NCBI GenBank assembly: GCA_024402435.1
Contig: JAKSTU010000019.1
Span: 1 to 43,648, forward strand
Source: Treponemataceae bacterium
GTDB lineage: Bacteria > Spirochaetota > Spirochaetia > Treponematales > Treponemataceae
Length of the DNA stretch: 43,648 nt
Direction of reading: 5' to 3'
Part shown: one piece after another, positions 34,476-40,139 of the stretch
How the letters are laid out: the number at the start of each line of letters is the position of its first letter
Position numbering within the stretch: the first letter of the stretch is position 1
Program-made: the position numbers and the translations under genes
The notes under the pieces: model-generated
Databases searched by the model: none
Seen by the model: the letters and a program-made list of their open reading frames with translations, nothing else
What the model was told of the DNA's origin: nothing

Positions 34476-35389
34476 AACGGACTACTGTATCTGCCCTTTG
34501 TCTTTTACTGGCAGTTTTTGGAAAGACGGCTCTTCTGTGGTCTCAGGTTTCCATGCCTGAGATGCCCAGCGTGAGTTTATCATCAGTTACAATGCCTTCC
34601 GTGACAATGCCGCAAATTTCCGTAAGCGGAACACCGGCTGACAACGGGGCAGGCACCGGTGACCGCAATAAAAGCAGCGGGGTTTCGGGGAATGCTTCAT
34701 CGGTTTCTGCAACTGCATACGGAACGATGCTTACAGCCCAGACACTTCTTGGTCTCGGTTCTTCAGATTCAGACACTTTGTCTTCAATGTTGGGCTACGG
34801 TTCTGCCGCGTCCCAAGTTTCTGATCCTTCAGCACTGTCTTCAATCTATTCTCTTTCCGGCCTTACAGGATCAAATGTGACGGATCTTCTGGGCAACTCT
34901 TCATCGTCAAATTATGCAAACAATATTCTGCTGTCGGAAATAATCACGAAACTGGATGCCCTTACGAAGCAGATTCAGGAACTGTCAGGGGAAGAGACTG
35001 CTTCCGTTCAAAGGGAATCAGCAGACAAAAACGGGAACAGTCCGGGAATAAGACGGCTGATTTACAACGGATACAATCTTCTTGATACTGTGACAGATGT
35101 TTTTGTTTCAAAACCGGAATCAGACGGTTCGTTCCTGCTGATTGCCGACAGAACTTATACTGCAGACCGCCGTCAGAGAACGGAAAATGTCTACATGCTT
35201 TTTGACGGCTCCGAGAATCAGGTTTCTGTGCAGGTTGTTCAGGATTCAGAAAACGTAAATTCCGCTTTCTACAAACTGGCCGCCCTTTCGCCAGCAAAAT
35301 ATACGCGGACCGGCAATTCCTGCCTGATATGCATTACAAAACCCGGGTCAGCCTGGACTTTTGAAATGCTTGTAACGACAGAAGAGTGA
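34472..35389 (+). CDS. secreted protein of unknown function with Met/Pro/Ser-rich repeats
   Basis: A 305-residue protein. A signal peptide (MKRTTVSALCLLLAVFGKTALLWS) is followed by short repeats (MPEMPSVSLSS, VTMPSVTMP, then QISVSG; about 28-52), a Ser/Gly-rich region (about 55-145), a helical segment (LLSEIITKLDALTKQIQEL) and a C-terminal beta-rich domain (about 185-305) with strand-like DGSFLLIADRTYTADRR. No known family. It overlaps the preceding gene by ATGA and precedes the phosphatase gene by 6 bases, so it is within the GH43-led operon. Export to the periplasm or surface is inferred. Confidence 0.8.
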   Translation: MKRTTVSALCLLLAVFGKTALLWSQVSMPEMPSVSLSSVTMPSVTMPQISVSGTPADNGAGTGDRNKSSGVSGNASSVSATAYGTMLTAQTLLGLGSSDSDTLSSMLGYGSAASQVSDPSALSSIYSLSGLTGSNVTDLLGNSSSSNYANNILLSEIITKLDALTKQIQELSGEETASVQRESADKNGNSPGIRRLIYNGYNLLDTVTDVFVSKPESDGSFLLIADRTYTADRRQRTENVYMLFDGSENQVSVQVVQDSENVNSAFYKLAALSPAKYTRTGNSCLICITKPGSAWTFEMLVTTEE

Positions 35390-35395
35390 GGAAAA

Positions 35396-36049
35396 ATGGA
35401 CAGATATTCGCTGATACTTTTTGATTTTGACGGTGTGCTGATTGATTCCACAAAAGATATCGCCGTGGCGGTAAATGCTGCTTTGGAGCATTACGGGCTT
35501 GGACAGGTTTCTGAAGACCAGGTGCACAGTTTTGTCGGTGACGGTGCAAAAATGCTTGTAATCCGTTGTCTGGATGCGGTAAAAGCCGAAGCGGAAAAAC
35601 TTGAAGAAGTGCTATCCTGGTACAAAGATTATTACAATGCTCATGCAACAGTATTCACAACACTTTATGACGGTGTGGAAAAAGTTCTGGATTTTCTGAA
35701 AGACAAAGGGAAAAAAATCGGACTTGTGTCAAACAAACCGGAAAAAATCAGCAGAACAATTCTTGAGTTTTTTGGTCTGGACGGATTTTTTGAAGTGATT
35801 ATCGGACCTGAAAGTGCAGGAAAAACAAAACCTGCACCGGACGGGATTATGGCCGCATGCAGAAAAACCGGAATACCTGCGGAAAAAACGATGATGGTGG
35901 GAGATTCTGCGGTGGACATTATGGCTGCCAGGGCGGCCGGAACCGGTTCCTGCGGTTTTACCCGGGGAATCGGTGACAGAAACGCAATGCTGGCCCAAAA
36001 GCCTGACTACACGATAGACGCGCTGACAAAGCTTATGGACCTTGTGTAA
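35396..36049 (+). CDS. gph: HAD-superfamily phosphatase, phosphoglycolate phosphatase-like
   Basis: A 217-residue HAD hydrolase of the Gph/PGMB group. Motif I is DFDGVLIDS (Asp10 nucleophile, Asp12 acid/base), motif II is the VSNK segment, motif III the Lys in KPAPDG, and motif IV GDSAVDI. The helical cap lies at about 17-85. The family hydrolyses small phosphomonoesters; phosphoglycolate is the usual annotation, but the substrate cannot be proven from motifs. GTGAGGAAAA precedes the ATG, 6 bases after the preceding stop. It is the last gene of the operon and ends 25 bases before a convergent gene, with no clear terminator. Confidence 0.85.
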   Translation: MDRYSLILFDFDGVLIDSTKDIAVAVNAALEHYGLGQVSEDQVHSFVGDGAKMLVIRCLDAVKAEAEKLEEVLSWYKDYYNAHATVFTTLYDGVEKVLDFLKDKGKKIGLVSNKPEKISRTILEFFGLDGFFEVIIGPESAGKTKPAPDGIMAACRKTGIPAEKTMMVGDSAVDIMAARAAGTGSCGFTRGIGDRNAMLAQKPDYTIDALTKLMDLV

Positions 36050-36074
36050 AAACTGAAGAAAACCGGAACAGTAA

Positions 36075-36869
36075 TCAGACTGCTTCTGTGCCCCAAACCT
36101 GAATCTGTGTAAGAGCCGGGAATGGAGAAGGATCACTCTCATCTTTGATAAGGTTGCACAGTGTAAGGCCTGTTATGGTTTTCGGTTCGAAGCTCCACTG
36201 ATGGGGGGCCACACTTTTCTGCATTGTCAAAGGCATGACGCTTCCGTCAGAGAAGATGATGTCTGCATTTGTCCAATAATTGTCGTGAGGAAAATCGGCG
36301 CGGGTTACCAGAACAAGCCGGTCAACTGTTACAGTCCGCCCGAAGTCCAGTGTGAGTGCCGCAGAAGGATCCCGGTTGATTCCCCAGGATTCGTAGGGCC
36401 AGTTTCCGTGAGAACGGTTTTCCGTATTGCCGTTGATGGCATTGCGTGCGGCAAAGACAGATTCTCCGCGGGTTTCAATATTGGCAAAAGCGTGAGGAAA
36501 GCATGTGCTGTTGGCGGCCGTGTCGTGGGCATTGAGTGCCAGGTTCTTGTAAACTTTTACGGCCGGGTCTTCTGCAACACGGGCAGAAAGCAGATGCAGC
36601 GCGCCTTCGAATGTTTTCGGATTGTAGGAAAACTTTTTTTCGCCGAAGGGAATTGTCAGGGTATATTCGTTTCCGCCCATGTAGACAAAGGATTCGTCAA
36701 GAACATCATCCAGTTTGATGAAGGCAAAAGTGCCGAGAGGCGCACAAAAAGTGATTGTTGTTCCAGGCTGGTATTCTCCTGAAAAAACCATATTTACTGA
36801 ATTTTCTGCAGTTTCTGAAGCAAGTACATTGCCGTCAGAATCTTTAATAATCAATGAAAGCGTTTTCAT
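36075..36869 (-). CDS. protein with a C-terminal F5/8C (discoidin-like) carbohydrate-binding domain
   Basis: Starting at 36869 (MKTLSLIIKDSDGN) the protein has 264 residues and no signal peptide. The N-terminal about 90 residues are beta-rich. Residues about 110-264 look like an F5/8 type C or NPCBM-like jelly roll: NLALNAHD, ARNAINGNTENRSHGNWPYESWGINRDPSAALTLDFG, VDRLVLVTRADFPHDNYW, ending ALTQIQVWG. Such domains bind sugars. A longer start at 37001 would run through the hsp20 terminator and is rejected. No Shine-Dalgarno sequence is present; TGC-TAAACT ends 7 bases before the ATG. It may help handle the sugars cleaved by the GH43 and GH27 enzymes; this is an inference. Confidence 0.8.
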   Translation of the reverse strand: MKTLSLIIKDSDGNVLASETAENSVNMVFSGEYQPGTTITFCAPLGTFAFIKLDDVLDESFVYMGGNEYTLTIPFGEKKFSYNPKTFEGALHLLSARVAEDPAVKVYKNLALNAHDTAANSTCFPHAFANIETRGESVFAARNAINGNTENRSHGNWPYESWGINRDPSAALTLDFGRTVTVDRLVLVTRADFPHDNYWTNADIIFSDGSVMPLTMQKSVAPHQWSFEPKTITGLTLCNLIKDESDPSPFPALTQIQVWGTEAV

Positions 36870-36876
36870 GAAAGTC

Positions 36877-36885
36877 AGTTTAGCA
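36877..36885 (-). promoter_or_regulatory. predicted extended -10 of the F5/8C gene, leaderless
   Basis: TGC-TAAACT (36885-36877) on the minus strand, then seven bases to the ATG. It lies immediately after the T-tract of the hsp20 terminator. Confidence 0.5.
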
Positions 36886-36891
36886 GAAGCA

Positions 36892-36958
36892 CAAAAAAAA
36901 AGCGAGTTGGAATCTGCGGGGCTGTAAAAAGGCAGCCTTTGATTCAAACTCGCTTTTG
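36892..36958 (-). terminator. hsp20 terminator
   Basis: On the minus strand GCGAGTTTGAATC pairs with GATTCCAACTCGC (one mismatch), with an inner GGCTG/CAGCC stem. About nine Ts follow. Confidence 0.85.
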
Positions 36959-36984
36959 CGCTTACTGCAAAGGACAAATCATTG

Positions 36985-37431
36985 TCATGCGCTGATTGCA
37001 ATTCTCATGGCCTTTGTTTCGGCACGGCGGGGAATTGTAATGGTCAGAAGACCGTTTTTGAAAGAAGCAGCTACACCTTCAGAATCAATGTCTTCAGGAA
37101 GTGTGAAACTGCGGTTGAACTGGCAGGTGCGGCGTTCCTTGATCAGGTAAGTTTTGTCCTGATCGGCATTTTCCGCTTTTTTGTCTTTTGCATCCTTAAG
37201 CTGGATACTTGCAATTGAGAGGACGCGGTCCTTCAGGTTGATTTCAACATCGTTTTCTGTGTAACCGGGCAGTTCCATTTCAAGAGCGTAGTTGTCTTTT
37301 GTTTCGGAAACATCTACCCGCGGTGAAGCAAGATGAGTTTCGCCGGCAGAGGCAATGTCTGAAAAGTTTCTGTCAATTACATCGAAAAGATCTGATGTAA
37401 ACCGGGGATTGAAGAATGATAATGTGTTCAT
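36985..37431 (-). CDS. hsp20: small heat shock protein (Hsp20/alpha-crystallin family)
   Basis: An ATP-independent chaperone that holds unfolding proteins. The 148-residue protein has an alpha-crystallin domain at about 38-135: PRVDVSETKDNYALEMELPGYTENDVEINLKDRVLSI, then RTCQFNRSFTLPEDID and the conserved GLLTITIPR, followed by a short C-terminal tail. AGGAGG lies 7 bases before the ATG. Upstream, on the minus strand, is a perfect -24/-12 (sigma-54) promoter, and the Shine-Dalgarno sequence sits in the loop of a small hairpin. It is monocistronic with a strong terminator. Confidence 0.93.
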   Translation of the reverse strand: MNTLSFFNPRFTSDLFDVIDRNFSDIASAGETHLASPRVDVSETKDNYALEMELPGYTENDVEINLKDRVLSIASIQLKDAKDKKAENADQDKTYLIKERRTCQFNRSFTLPEDIDSEGVAASFKNGLLTITIPRRAETKAMRIAISA

Positions 37432-37434
37432 ATG

Positions 37435-37452
37435 AAAGCCTCCTATAGCTTT
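37435..37452 (-). promoter_or_regulatory. hairpin presenting the hsp20 Shine-Dalgarno sequence
   Basis: On the minus strand AAAGC and GCTTT form a 5-bp stem around TATAGGAG. A second 6-bp hairpin (TCAGGT/ACCTGA, 37469-37486) lies near the predicted 5' end of the mRNA. Confidence 0.3.
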
Positions 37453-37497
37453 GATTCGTTTGTTATGTTCAGGTCTTTCAACCTGACACTTTTATTA

Positions 37498-37515
37498 ATG
37501 CAAAGACCGTGCCAA
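37498..37515 (-). promoter_or_regulatory. sigma-54 (-24/-12) promoter of hsp20
   Basis: The minus strand reads TTGGCACG-GTCT-TTGCAT, an exact match to the sigma-54 consensus YTGGCACG-N4-TTGCW. The invariant GG and GC are in correct register. The predicted start near 37489 gives a leader of about 58 bases to the hsp20 ATG. No housekeeping-type promoter was seen in this leader. Confidence 0.8.
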
Positions 37516-37559
37516 CTTTTTTTGAGAGGAAAAAAACATTAAAAACTGATGAATTGGCT

Positions 37560-37628
37560 TGATTTTGGGCAAAATCAGAGAAAAATCCCGGAAAAAAGCC
37601 GGAGAAAAAGGATAAAAATTGCCCGGGC
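37560..37628. repeat. short perfect palindromes upstream of hsp20
   Basis: TGATTTT-GGGC-AAAATCA (37560-37577) is a perfect 7-bp inverted repeat, and GCCCGGGC (37621-37628) is a perfect 8-base palindrome. Both lie upstream of the sigma-54 promoter in gene-free DNA. Confidence 0.4.
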
Positions 37629-37664
37629 GGGATGATTCGATTGAAGCTGGGGAAAAAATGACAG

Positions 37665-37726
37665 AGTGTGTCAAAAAACTACATGCAAAAGAGTCAATTT
37701 GACACACTTAAATTGTGTTTTGCATG
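37665..37726. repeat. interlocked inverted repeats upstream of hsp20, possible enhancer or pseudoknot
   Basis: Arm A, AGTGTGTCAAA (37665-37675), has a perfect inverted copy, TTTGACACACT (37698-37708). Arm B, CATGCAAAA (37682-37690), has a perfect inverted copy, TTTTGCATG (37718-37726). The order is A, B, A', B'. A copies are 33 bp apart and B copies 36 bp apart, centre to centre. The block lies about 176-237 bp upstream of the predicted sigma-54 start of hsp20. Confidence 0.55.
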
Positions 37727-37730
37727 AAAA

Positions 37731-37826
37731 ACGGGGCGTTGCGGGGTGTCCCCGCAGAAGGGGTAGGAAGCAACGGCGGAAACGAAGTTTCCAGAGTGCG
37801 GCCGCAGGGGAAGGCTTTCCCCCTCA
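37731..37826. repeat. GC-rich intergenic element made of short hairpins
   Basis: A sharply GC-rich block in AT-rich flanks contains GCGGGG-TGT-CCCCGC (37741-37755), GGAAAC-GAA-GTTTCC (37778-37792), the palindrome GCGGCCGC (37798-37805) and GGGGAA-GGCT-TTCCCC (37807-37822). No reading frame is evident. It may be a dispersed intergenic repeat, but only one copy is in the window. Confidence 0.45.
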
Positions 37827-37842
37827 ATAATAAGACAGGCAC

Positions 37843-37871
37843 TTGACCAGTGAAAAGAATTGATGTTTAAT
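37843..37871 (+). promoter_or_regulatory. predicted his operon promoter
   Basis: TTGACC (37843-37848), a 17-base spacer and TTTAAT (37866-37871), each one base from consensus. The start point falls at about 37878, the A of the leader peptide ATG. Confidence 0.7.
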
Positions 37872-37877
37872 AAAATC

Positions 37878-37937
37878 ATGAATTTAGTACATTTGCACGC
37901 ACATCACCATCATTCTCATCATGAGGCAATCCGGTAA
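37878..37937 (+). CDS. hisL: histidine leader peptide
   Basis: A 19-codon frame encodes MNLVHLHAHHHHSHHEAIR and then TAA. Eight of 19 codons are histidine (residues 5, 7, 9-12, 14, 15), as expected of a sensor for charged tRNA-His. It lies 123 bases upstream of hisG, and downstream RNA can form alternative 1:2, 2:3 and 3:4 helices. There is no Shine-Dalgarno sequence; the predicted start point coincides with the ATG, so the message should be leaderless. The analogous enteric leader has seven consecutive His codons but a different sequence. The coding call rests on composition, position and the matching RNA structure. Confidence 0.85.
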   Translation: MNLVHLHAHHHHSHHEAIR

Positions 37938-37980
37938 GGAGTTGTGCGTTTGTTGCTGCATTTGCAATAGAACAAGCCGC
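37897..37980 (+). promoter_or_regulatory. his attenuator: alternative 1:2 and 2:3 helices
   Basis: Segment 1, ACGCACA (37897-37903, inside the His codons), pairs perfectly with segment 2, TGTGCGT (37943-37949). Alternatively segment 2, GCGTTTGTT (37946-37954), pairs with segment 3, AACAAGCCGC (37971-37980), with one bulged C. The two helices share 37946-37949 and cannot coexist. A ribosome stalled on His codons 9-12 covers segment 1 and frees 2 to pair with 3; a ribosome at the stop codon covers segment 2. Confidence 0.75.
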
Positions 37981-38019
37981 GTTCCTGACGGATAAACGTT
38001 GGGGGGGCGGTTTTTTTTT
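37977..38019 (+). terminator. his attenuator terminator (3:4 helix)
   Basis: CCGCGTTCCTGACG (37977-37990) pairs with CGTTGGGGGGGCGG (37997-38010): 13 pairs, of which four are G-U, with one G-G mismatch and a six-base loop. Nine Ts follow (38011-38019). Its 5' arm shares CCGC (37977-37980) with the antiterminator. Confidence 0.8.
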
Positions 38020-38060
38020 GCTTTTGCGGTCTGCTTGCAATAGGAAATAGGAGAAACATT

Positions 38061-38915
38061 ATGGAAAAACTTAGGATTTTGCTTCCGAAAGGACGCATTT
38101 ATGAAAATGTAGTGAGCCTGTTCACAGGGGCCGGAATTTCTGTAAAACTGCCGGAGCGTGCTTACCGCCCCACAGTGAATCAGGATGATTTGGAAGCAAA
38201 GGTTATGAAGCCGCAGAACATCGGCAAACTGCTTGAGCTTGGAAGCCACGATGTAGGTTTTACCGGCCGCGACTGGATCAAGGAAACCGGTGCTGATGTT
38301 GAAGAAATCATGGACACAGGTTTTGACCAGGTACGCATTGTTGCTGCAGTTCCCAACAACATCAGTGATGAGGTGCTTACAAAACAGCACATTATTGTTG
38401 CTACAGAATACGAAAACATTGCAAAATCTTGGCTTGCATCCAAAAACATTGATTCTCAGGTAATCCGCACTTACGGAGCAACTGAAGTTTTCCCGCCGGA
38501 TGATGCGGACATGATTGTTGACAATACTGCAACCGGCCGCACACTGATTGAAAACGGACTCCGCATTGTAGACACGATCATTACAAGTTCCACATGTATG
38601 TTTGCTTCAAAAAAAGCTTTGGCAGATCCTGAGAAAAAACAGAAAATCATGGAACTGAAAATGCTTTTTGAGGCAGTGCTTGATGCCCGTGACCGGGTAA
38701 TGCTTGAAATGAACGTAAGCCGCGCACGTTTTGAGGATCTGGTAAGAGGTCTTCCTTCAATGAAGAGTCCTACAATTTCTCCTCTTTATGGCGACGACGG
38801 TTATGCAATCAAAATTGCAGTCAAAAAAAGCGAAGTTCCTGTTCTGCTTCCCAAACTCAAAGCATTGGGCGCAACAGACATTCTGGAATACGATCTTCGC
38901 AAAGTAATGGCCTGA
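38061..38915 (+). CDS. hisG: ATP phosphoribosyltransferase, long form
   Basis: First enzyme of histidine synthesis: joins ATP and PRPP. The 284-residue length marks the long form, with a C-terminal ACT-like regulatory domain (about 215-284, IKIAVKKSEVPVLLPKLKALGATDILEYDL) that should allow feedback inhibition by histidine without HisZ. The catalytic part has LLPKGRI, VGFTGRDWI and DMIVDNTATGRTLIENGL (the PRPP-binding segment). AATAGGAG precedes the ATG. Transcription is predicted to be controlled by the histidine attenuator just upstream, so both enzyme activity and expression would respond to histidine. hisB follows 13 bases later. Confidence 0.96.
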   Translation: MEKLRILLPKGRIYENVVSLFTGAGISVKLPERAYRPTVNQDDLEAKVMKPQNIGKLLELGSHDVGFTGRDWIKETGADVEEIMDTGFDQVRIVAAVPNNISDEVLTKQHIIVATEYENIAKSWLASKNIDSQVIRTYGATEVFPPDDADMIVDNTATGRTLIENGLRIVDTIITSSTCMFASKKALADPEKKQKIMELKMLFEAVLDARDRVMLEMNVSRARFEDLVRGLPSMKSPTISPLYGDDGYAIKIAVKKSEVPVLLPKLKALGATDILEYDLRKVMA

Positions 38916-38928
38916 ACCGGAGGAGTTT

Positions 38929-39549
38929 ATGTCCAGAACTGCCACTATTGAGCGCAATACAAAAGAGACACAGATCAAGCTGACGCTGAATCTTGACGGC
39001 ACCGGCGAATACAAGGTGGATTGTCCTGTGGGATTTTTGAACCACATGCTCAGCGCGTTGTGCAAACACGGACTTTTTGATCTTTCCGGAACTTTGTCCG
39101 GCGATCTGGAAGTGGATCAGCATCATCTTATTGAAGACACCGGTATTGCTTTGGGTTCCGCTTTTGCACAGGCATTGGGAAACTGTGCCGGCATTTACAG
39201 AAGCGGAAGCTGCATTTATCCCATGGATGAAGCTTTGTGCCGTGCCGCTGTAGACTTCGGCGGCCGCCCTTATCTGGTCTGTGAAGCTGATCTTTCCGGA
39301 ATTCCTCTGGTTTCAGTGGGTCAGAACGGTGTGGCTTCCAGTTTTCAGACAGACTGCTTTGTGGACTTTTGGCAGGGTTTTGTAAGCACTGCACGCTGCA
39401 ATCTGCATCTGGACACACTTCGCGGCCGCAGTGACCACCACAAGATGGAAGGTCTTTTCAAAGCTGCCGCACGGGCAATAAGAGAAGCTGTCGAAGTGGA
39501 TGCGCGTCGCGGCGGGGCAATTCCTTCTACAAAGGGAATTATCTGCTGA
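38929..39549 (+). CDS. hisB: imidazoleglycerol-phosphate dehydratase
   Basis: Catalyses the dehydration of imidazoleglycerol phosphate in histidine synthesis. The 206-residue monofunctional enzyme has the duplicated metal-binding histidine motifs: FLNHMLSALCKHG (about 34-46) and DQHHLIEDTGIALG (about 64-77), then RSDHHKMEGLFKAAARAI near the end. Length and termini are standard. CGGAGG lies just before the ATG. It is the second gene of the attenuated operon; the other his genes must lie elsewhere. Its stop shares one base with the start of the next gene (TGATG). Confidence 0.96.
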   Translation: MSRTATIERNTKETQIKLTLNLDGTGEYKVDCPVGFLNHMLSALCKHGLFDLSGTLSGDLEVDQHHLIEDTGIALGSAFAQALGNCAGIYRSGSCIYPMDEALCRAAVDFGGRPYLVCEADLSGIPLVSVGQNGVASSFQTDCFVDFWQGFVSTARCNLHLDTLRGRSDHHKMEGLFKAAARAIREAVEVDARRGGAIPSTKGIIC

Positions 39550-40139
39550 TGAACGGGAAGCTGGTTCTGAGAAAAGCGGAACAGGCTGATCTTTCGGGTA
39601 TAATGGCTGTGGAAAATGCGGCTTTTATGCCCGGAATCAGAGAGAAAGCAGAAGTTTTTGCAGAAAGAGCAGAAGTTTTTGCAGACGGTTTTTTTGTCCT
39701 GACAGAGCCGGACAAAATCAGCAGGCCTGGAACCGATAAAGTTGCAGGCTATTTTTGTGCAGAAATATGGAAAATGGAACCTTTTGGCGAATTCTCTGCC
39801 GGAAAGGAATTTGATGCCCGTTTTTTTGAACTTGGTCATTCAATAAGGGCCAGACATTGCAGAACGGGCAACACACTTTATATTTCTTCATTCGCATTGC
39901 TTCCGGAATATTGCGGCAAAGGCACCGGAAGCAGTTTTTTTATGGATGCACTTAACATAATCCTTCAGGAAAATTCCGCAATTAAACAATGCATTCTTGT
40001 GGTAAACGAAGAATGGACCGCTGCCCGACGGATTTATGCAAAATCCGGCTTTGAAACAGCAGGAATTCTTGACGGCTTTTTCGGGCCCTCAGGACAGAGC
40101 GGAATAATCATGACAGCAGCAAAGGAAAAAATCAGATGA
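39549..40139 (+). CDS. GNAT-family N-acetyltransferase
   Basis: A 196-residue GNAT protein. It begins LVLRKAEQADLSGIMAVENAAF. LYISSFALLPEYCGKGTGSSFFMDAL provides strand 4 and the acetyl-CoA-binding Q/RxxGxG/A-type loop (EYCGKGTGS), and LVVNEEWTAARRIYAKSGFETAG is the usual C-terminal half. The substrate is unknown. A 21-base tandem duplication (39646-39687) encodes AEVFAER-AEVFADG in a variable loop. The start overlaps the hisB stop (TGATG) and its own stop overlaps the next start (ATGA), so it should be under histidine attenuation. Confidence 0.85.
   Translation: MNGKLVLRKAEQADLSGIMAVENAAFMPGIREKAEVFAERAEVFADGFFVLTEPDKISRPGTDKVAGYFCAEIWKMEPFGEFSAGKEFDARFFELGHSIRARHCRTGNTLYISSFALLPEYCGKGTGSSFFMDALNIILQENSAIKQCILVVNEEWTAARRIYAKSGFETAGILDGFFGPSGQSGIIMTAAKEKIR

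Noticed and set aside
36870..37001. N-terminal extension of the F5/8C protein
   Set aside because: It translates the hsp20 terminator and has no ribosome-binding site.
37896..37922. Run of His codons as a cloning-tag or assembly artefact
   Set aside because: It is interrupted by Ala and Ser codons, uses both CAT and CAC, starts at a native promoter and is followed by matching attenuator structures before hisG.
37884..38390. 168-codon frame on the minus strand across the attenuator and the start of hisG
   Set aside because: It is antisense to the His leader and hisG, has no ribosome-binding site, and its composition is that of a complementary shadow.
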